A DNA stretch of 12,500 nucleotides from contig JAHQRK010000062.1 in NCBI GenBank assembly GCA_019828595.1, forward strand, positions 45,001 through 57,500. Reading direction: 5' to 3'. The notes beneath the pieces are model-generated. The model ran no database searches, was not told where the DNA came from, and saw only the letters and a program-made list of their open reading frames with translations. Below, one piece after another: positions 8,739 through 12,500 of the stretch (within the stretch, counting starts at the first letter, position 1; each line of letters opens with the position of its first letter). The position numbers and the translations under genes are program-made. The DNA comes from Aphanomyces cochlioides. Taxonomy: Eukaryota > Oomycota > Saprolegniomycetes > Saprolegniales > Verrucalvaceae.

Positions 8739-10619
8739 TCAATTGGAGTCTGCATTGTCACCATCGCCAAGTTCTTTGTAGTCGAGTTCAGGAGCCTTTT
8801 CGTCCGGAAGTAAAGTTAACAAGGCATCAGTATCCGAGTCAAAACACTTCGTAGGGTCAATTGTTTGGAGTGCCAGATCTTTCACAATATGGCTCAACTC
8901 TTCTTCAATTTTATGATGTTGCACCAGGTTTCCAGCAGCAGGACTGGAAATTAATTTAATCAAGGAGGCGTCCGTGATTAAATTGCAATTGGGCCAACGG
9001 TGGACTTTGTCTTTCAGGCACAGATTAATATACTCATCGTTCGTATAAGCTTCAGGTGCTCTGTTGGACAGAAATAGATCGATTGCTGCTAGAGATCTTC
9101 TCATGTGGTAGTCTTCGTCATTTGGACACAAACTTTGGAATAGATTTGTGGGGCTGTAATTTTCAGGAGGAGGATGGCCATGCTGTTTTTGGTAGTACGA
9201 GGTAAATCGTTCTTCATCAATAGCTTGCATGGGATTTTCTCCAGCCATTAAACGTATAATTCCTCTCGAGGCAATTAAATTGGATGCGATTTTGCGAGAT
9301 TTTGGGTCCATATAGATATTTCCAATAAAGCCAGGTTGGTTGAGGGTTTCATCATGAAATACCAATGGGTTGGTGGATTCATTCAGTTTTTTCTTCAGCT
9401 CTGTGATTTGAGCCTTCACTTTGGCTCCTGCTGGTTTCGTAGAGGCTGGAATTTTTTTGGGTATCGTTGATTTTGGGGACGAAGCAGGACGTTTTTTGGG
9501 CGTGTCGGTAGGAACGATATCAAGATGGAATCGAGGAACCGTTGTGCCTGATGTTGTCACGTCAGAGTCGTCTGAGCTGAGGATAGCGAATCGATTTTGT
9601 GTTGGAATCGAGGTAGCTGATATTTTGTATTGGGGACCTTGAATAAAACCGGCTCGAGTTGGTTTAAATTCGTCCTGGGATAAATTGGGTTTGTCTGTGA
9701 GAATAATATTATTCTCGCTCGAGCCCTTGGGTGATTGTGGAGGATTTAATATCTTCTTGGGTTGAGCTACCATTTCTTCCTCTTCGATATTTGATTTCTC
9801 CTCTTGTTCCATGTCCACATCGCTTGACAGGTCGACAAAGTTTTCCTTGCCATTTTGATTTTCCTTGGGATCGGCATTAGGGGATTCGGAGTTTCCAGTT
9901 GTGCCAGTATTTTCCTTCGGGGTGTTGGGTGGTTGGTTTTCTGTCGATGGATTTTCGGGAGCATCAGTTTTTTCCTCTGTAGCGTTTTCCTCGACATGGT
10001 CTGTATTCTTTTTAGCGTCGTCTTTTTGTTTGGCTTTTTCCAGTCTAGCTTGAACGCTGGGAGGGACCGTTTGATTGAGGGACCGAATTTTATGTTGAAA
10101 AACATAAACTTGGTTTTGGATCTCGATTTCTCTCAGAGGCTCGCCTCCATCATCTGGTACCAATGCCAAAGGAGGAGTTTCGGAGTCAAAAAGGACTCGA
10201 AATTGGGTCGAGCGTAATAAATTGTCAGTACTGGGGTTAAAACCAACAATGACGCAGTGAGTGAGCTCTTCCAACTTTTTCAAAATCGCTTTTTGAATAT
10301 CGTGATCCACCAGGTTGTTGAAAGTAATAAAATAAAGTTTCGAGTGGGGAGAATATTCAGGCACAGTAAATTCTTGTTTTCCCAGACGAAGGGAGGTTCC
10401 ACAAGTTTTGCGCAATAGATCATCGTCATAAAACGTCAAAGAGAGAGTAGTCGGGTTTTTCTTGTGGAACAGAATTTCCTTGAATTTCGATTCCCAAAGC
10501 GTACCCGGGTTTTGGGTAATTAAATTCGCTCGGATTGGTAGTCCTTGACTTGACGGAAAGCTTCTCCCAGAGGAATGTCCACAGTGCAAGCCTTCGAGGA
10601 TGGAGTTTTCAAGATGTCT
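8739..10619 (-). CDS. LINE ORF1 (gag-like) main part, no ATG of its own
   Basis: This is the long middle and C-terminal part of the element's gag-like protein, expected to bind the element RNA. The frame is open from 10619, just after a TGA, to the TGA at 8739, and contains no ATG for its first ~259 codons. It must therefore be reached from the upstream frame, by recoding or because a base was lost, and I do not think the TTG at 10589 is a real start. Residues below are counted from that TTG. About 46-137 could form an RRM-like fold: 'LYFITF' and 'TQFRVLF' look like RNP2- and RNP1-type strands flanking a helix. About 190-310 is acidic and probably disordered. 'NRFAILSSDDSD' at 332-343 resembles a short motif seen in many LINE gag proteins. 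About 365-405 is basic and Lys/Pro-rich with a short helix. About 410-600 looks folded, with a conserved-looking Trp/Cys segment at 531-535. No CCHC zinc knuckle is seen. The RRM assignment is inference. Confidence 0.8.
   Translation of the reverse strand, partial: RHLENSILEGLHCGHSSGRSFPSSQGLPIRANLITQNPGTLWESKFKEILFHKKNPTTLSLTFYDDDLLRKTCGTSLRLGKQEFTVPEYSPHSKLYFITFNNLVDHDIQKAILKKLEELTHCVIVGFNPSTDNLLRSTQFRVLFDSETPPLALVPDDGGEPLREIEIQNQVYVFQHKIRSLNQTVPPSVQARLEKAKQKDDAKKNTDHVEENATEEKTDAPENPSTENQPPNTPKENTGTTGNSESPNADPKENQNGKENFVDLSSDVDMEQEEKSNIEEEEMVAQPKKILNPPQSPKGSSENNIILTDKPNLSQDEFKPTRAGFIQGPQYKISATSIPTQNRFAILSSDDSDVTTSGTTVPRFHLDIVPTDTPKKRPASSPKSTIPKKIPASTKPAGAKVKAQITELKKKLNESTNPLVFHDETLNQPGFIGNIYMDPKSRKIASNLIASRGIIRLMAGENPMQAIDEERFTSYYQKQHGHPPPENYSPTNLFQSLCPNDEDYHMRRSLAAIDLFLSNRAPEAYTNDEYINLCLKDKVHRWPNCNLITDASLIKLISSPAAGNLVQHHKIEEELSHIVKDLALQTIDPTKCFDSDTDALLTLLPDEKAPELDYKELGDGDNADSN
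10520..10525 (-). other. Second ORF1 frame break (f1 to f2)
   Basis: The upstream frame ends here in TAA within a short T-run (10522-10524), while the downstream frame, offset by -1, continues with matching composition. One extra T in the run would join both frames without a stop. No classical X XXY YYZ heptamer is visible in the 100-nt overlap, so mutation or sequencing error seems likelier than programmed frameshifting. Confidence 0.5.
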
Positions 10620-11030
10620 TCAATGAATTCATCCATAGCAGTAGGGTTTTGGCGGAATTCTCGAGCTTGTCGAATTAATTCTTCCAATTCAGAGTCGTCA
10701 ATGGGATGCCCACCAGTGTTGCGAACCAATTGGGTTTTCACATGGCGGGCTCCTTCCCATACATTATTTTTCTTCGAGTTGGTTTTTTTGCCTTCGTTGT
10801 TGGACGAAGCTTGTTTTTTGGGGTTGGAGGGTTTGGCAGGAGAGTTTGTCCCATCTTTGGAGGGATTTTTCGAATTAGGTAAAACTCGTCCATGAGGGGT
10901 GCCGTCAGGATGGGTAATATTCTCCCCAGGCTTGTCAGAATCCTTGGGTAATTTGCCACCATTGGCGTCAGAGGCAGGTTTTTCGTTGGAACCATTAATA
11001 TCCATACCCATTCCTGCATCATCGGGTCCA

Positions 11031-11037
11031 TTTTTTT
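11031..11037 (-). other. Seven-A run at the first ORF1 frame break
   Basis: On the coding strand the run reads GAC AAA AAA ATG in the starting frame. A -1 shift or one added A moves reading into the hydrophilic continuation. A-runs are common places for polymerase slippage, for -1 ribosomal slippage and for sequencing indels; the sequence alone does not separate these. Confidence 0.6.
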
Positions 11038-11262
11038 GTCCATATTTGGACCAGTGTCACCACCTAAGTCAACACCATCTTGGTTGGAAACATTTTCCCT
11101 ACGAAGAGAGTCGGACGCAGCGGCGCTGTTCCTAGAGGAAGGAGGTTTTTCAGCGGCTTCTCGGCTCGGACCGGGCGTCGCTTGGCTAGGGTCAGGCGTC
11201 GATTCACGTTGAGCGAATCGAGACACCGTCGAAAGGATGGTTTTTTCCGCGCTAGAGGCCAT

Positions 11263-11342
11263 GACGTTGTCGAAAGCACCTAAAAAGCAAGATTTTCCGT
11301 TGGGGGGCTGTGGTAGTTTAACCTACAAAGCAAAAACGAAAG
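11263..11342 (-). other. LINE 5' untranslated region
   Basis: Eighty bases lie between the junction with the 5S fragment and the ORF1 ATG. They include T-rich words and a run of six C on the coding strand. A short 5'UTR suggests either a full-length copy driven from the host 5S flank or a slightly 5'-truncated one. No internal promoter is recognised. Confidence 0.65.
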
Positions 11343-11391
11343 TCATAGAGCGAACGGGGTATGGTTCACTCGGGCTAATATGGCCGATTAT
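11343..11391 (-). pseudogene. Truncated 5S rRNA gene (5' ~49 nt) interrupted by the LINE
   Basis: This matches the first ~48 nt of the intact 5S gene at 1949-1902 with one extra G. It stops exactly where LINE sequence begins. Everything after 5S nt ~48, including box A, the intermediate element, box C and the 3' half of helix I, is absent at this locus, so the remnant cannot be transcribed from its own internal promoter. 5S remnant and LINE point the same way. Confidence 0.9.
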
Positions 11392-12189
11392 ACCTACTAC
11401 CTCTAATATACATATCTAAGTCTACTTTTATTTAACTTTGAAATATTCACCTCCTTGCTACCTACTTTTACTGCAGGACTACTACCTATGCTACCTCCTG
11501 ACTGCGTCTCGACTGGAATTGAATTCGAATTTAATTTTCACGCGTTTGAAATGTCTTTTTATGGAGTGATCTAGCTTCTTCCTGTGCTGTCAGTATGCCT
11601 ATACTCCACTAGACGCCACCTAGAGCCTAGGAAGCACTTGAATTTATTCGATCCATATTTTCACGTGTTTGAAATGTCATTTATTCTAGCCACATCCTGT
11701 GTTCCTTGACACTACTCTGTGGTCTCTGTCATGGTAGCAGCCTAGACAGCCCATTTATTCCATATTCTCACGCGTTTGAATTGTCTTTTTTCGATGGAAT
11801 CGAGTCAAAATGGTCCTTTTCTGTGCCTACAGCTCTGTCAGCACGCTCTATCTGCCTCGTTGGCTGTGCAGACTGCCATTTCGACACGTGATTGACTTTG
11901 TTAGTGTATATGGGCCGAATGTTCGTAGAACAAATGAAATCTCCCCTTCTCATTCTTGGGCCTATAAAAAAACATAGGCCCTCCTCGCTAGCTACCTGGA
12001 AAATAAAATCCCCCAAGTAGCTGCAATCGACTTGGCATTCAACATACCAAGTCTATCTTACTTTGACAAATCACTGCCTTCACCCAACATAATTGGCTTT
12101 TCACAACACTTCCTAGAGCCAGAGTCGTCCCAAATACCTTGATGCCTCCGACGATCCAATCGCCAAAGTCATTCCAGTACTCAAAACAA
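11343..12189. repeat. Direct repeat copy B: 5S 5' part plus upstream flank (847 bp)
   Basis: This is the partner of 1902-2722 in the same orientation. It carries one additional G in the 5S part and 25 additional bases at about 11975-11999 (beginning 'taggccc', ending 'cctgg') that are missing from copy A. The left limit is the LINE 5' end; at the right limit, 12189/12190, the copies part sharply. Sequence beyond 12190 continues with related degenerate repeats, which suggests copy B carries the original upstream connection. Confidence 0.95.
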
Positions 12190-12500
12190 CCCCATATAGA
12201 CCCCAGTCCATGTCGCTATAACACCAACTTATATCGGACAAACACCTTGCATTCGACAAATTTGCCAAAGTCTCTGATGCCTTCCTAGTCACATACCCAG
12301 TAAAGACCAAGTTGTCGACTTACTCAAGTCTAGTAATCATTTTCAAAGTCATTCCATTATCCAGAATAAAGTGGCCATTCCCATACCATCTTAGCAGTCC
12401 TTCCTTGTGACCCGAATCAACTTCATTCATCTGACAAAAATGCCAAAGTCATTCCATTGCATCCAAGTAACATGATACACTACCAAGTCGATAAGGCGAC
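12150..12500. repeat. Degenerate repeats sharing 'caaagtcattcca'
   Basis: The block '(g/t)(c/t)caaagtcattcca' occurs at about 12161, 12342 and 12440, with a weaker 'gccaaagtctctgatgcc' at about 12264, so the spacing is roughly 80-100 bp. One member also lies in copy A at about 2694. No ORF of note and no RNA gene is seen. This looks like an old tandem repeat making up the far 5S flank. Confidence 0.5.

Larger units (their letters stand above)
10520..11262 (-). pseudogene. LINE ORF1 N-terminal part, split over two frames
   Basis: The ATG at 11262 is the first in the element and has good context (GTCATGG). The first ~77 codons encode a Ser/Pro/Glu-rich, probably disordered segment that reaches a run of seven A. 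Beyond it this frame gives an uncharacteristic hydrophobic translation and stops at 10738. The frame one base back (-1) continues as a hydrophilic Asn/Lys/Pro-rich segment, then a predicted helical part ('DDSELEELIRQAREFRQ') to a TAA at 10520. In that second frame a TGA lies just upstream of the A-run, which confines the switch to a few codons. The end overlaps the next ORF1 frame by 100 nt, again at a -1 offset. All three pieces are most simply one gag-like protein of about 840 residues with two single-base losses. Expression by frameshifting or polymerase slippage, or sequencing error in homopolymers, remain possible. Confidence 0.7.
4553..11342 (-). mobile_element. Non-LTR retrotransposon (LINE), L1/Tx1-like, inserted in a 5S rRNA gene
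   Basis: The element is read from 11342 down. It has an ~80-bp 5'UTR, ORF1 encoding a gag-like protein (11262-8739, frame-broken) and a pol ORF (8638-4553) with an APE-type endonuclease, reverse transcriptase and C-terminal CCHC zinc finger. This is the classical two-ORF LINE plan. There is no LTR, integrase or RNase H motif. The 5' end is defined sharply because sequence at and above 11343 matches the 5S gene and its flank, while 11342 and below does not. The 3' limit given here is only the pol stop; the true end lies somewhere between 4552 and 2723. Motif style (NYRPISL, HPDQTGFIRGRS, QGDPLSPLLF, YADD, CX2CX7HX4C) fits the L1/Tx1 group; the clade needs a phylogeny. Confidence 0.93.

Noticed and set aside
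10738..11027. Continuation of the first ORF1 frame beyond the A7 run to a stop at 10738.
   Set aside because: Its translation is hydrophobic and Met/Pro/Leu-rich, unlike the hydrophilic -1 frame that continues into helical sequence; it looks like an out-of-frame reading.

Overview
This is eukaryotic, repeat-rich DNA. The evidence is a 5S rRNA gene with a Pol III T-run terminator, a tandem satellite, and a non-LTR retrotransposon (LINE) of the APE-endonuclease/reverse-transcriptase type. I see no bacterial gene organisation and no ordinary host protein-coding gene. The sequence does not securely place the organism; a fungus, oomycete or other protist-like genome would fit. The pol reading frame uses the standard code and ends in TAA.

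Layout, left to right. 1-340: unassigned sequence grading into a satellite. About 340-1640: tandem array of a ~151-bp satellite, with five near-identical central monomers and diverged monomers on both sides. 1641-1832: spacer with TG/CA-rich stretches. 1833-1949: intact 5S rRNA gene on the minus strand. 1950-2722: the upstream flank of that 5S gene, with three diverged internal repeats. 2723-4552: non-coding, partly satellite-like sequence that is either a very long LINE 3' region or unrelated DNA. 4553-11342: LINE on the minus strand, in order an ~80-bp 5'UTR, ORF1 (11262-8739, broken into three frames) and the pol ORF (8638-4553, 1361 codons, uninterrupted). 11343-11391: a second 5S gene cut off after about 49 nt. 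11392-12189: a second, nearly identical copy of the 5S upstream flank. 12190-12500: further degenerate repeats.

The main observation is architectural. The LINE starts exactly inside a 5S rRNA gene, in the same orientation, just before the internal promoter. The whole 8.6-kb interval 2723-11342 is bracketed by an ~820-bp direct repeat (1902-2722 and 11343-12189) that begins in the 5S gene and extends into its upstream flank. Removing one repeat copy plus the interval restores one continuous 5S locus. The structure therefore looks like an insertion with a very long target duplication, or like an equivalent recombination product. The pol protein resembles the L1/Tx1 group, in which insertion into multicopy RNA genes is already known. 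A 5S-directed LINE is thus plausible but is not proven by one copy.

ORF1 would supply an RNA-binding gag-like protein. Pol would nick the target (APE domain) and copy the RNA (RT domain). Pol looks intact. ORF1 needs two -1 shifts to be read through, so this copy is either recently inactivated in ORF1, expressed by recoding, or affected by homopolymer sequencing errors.
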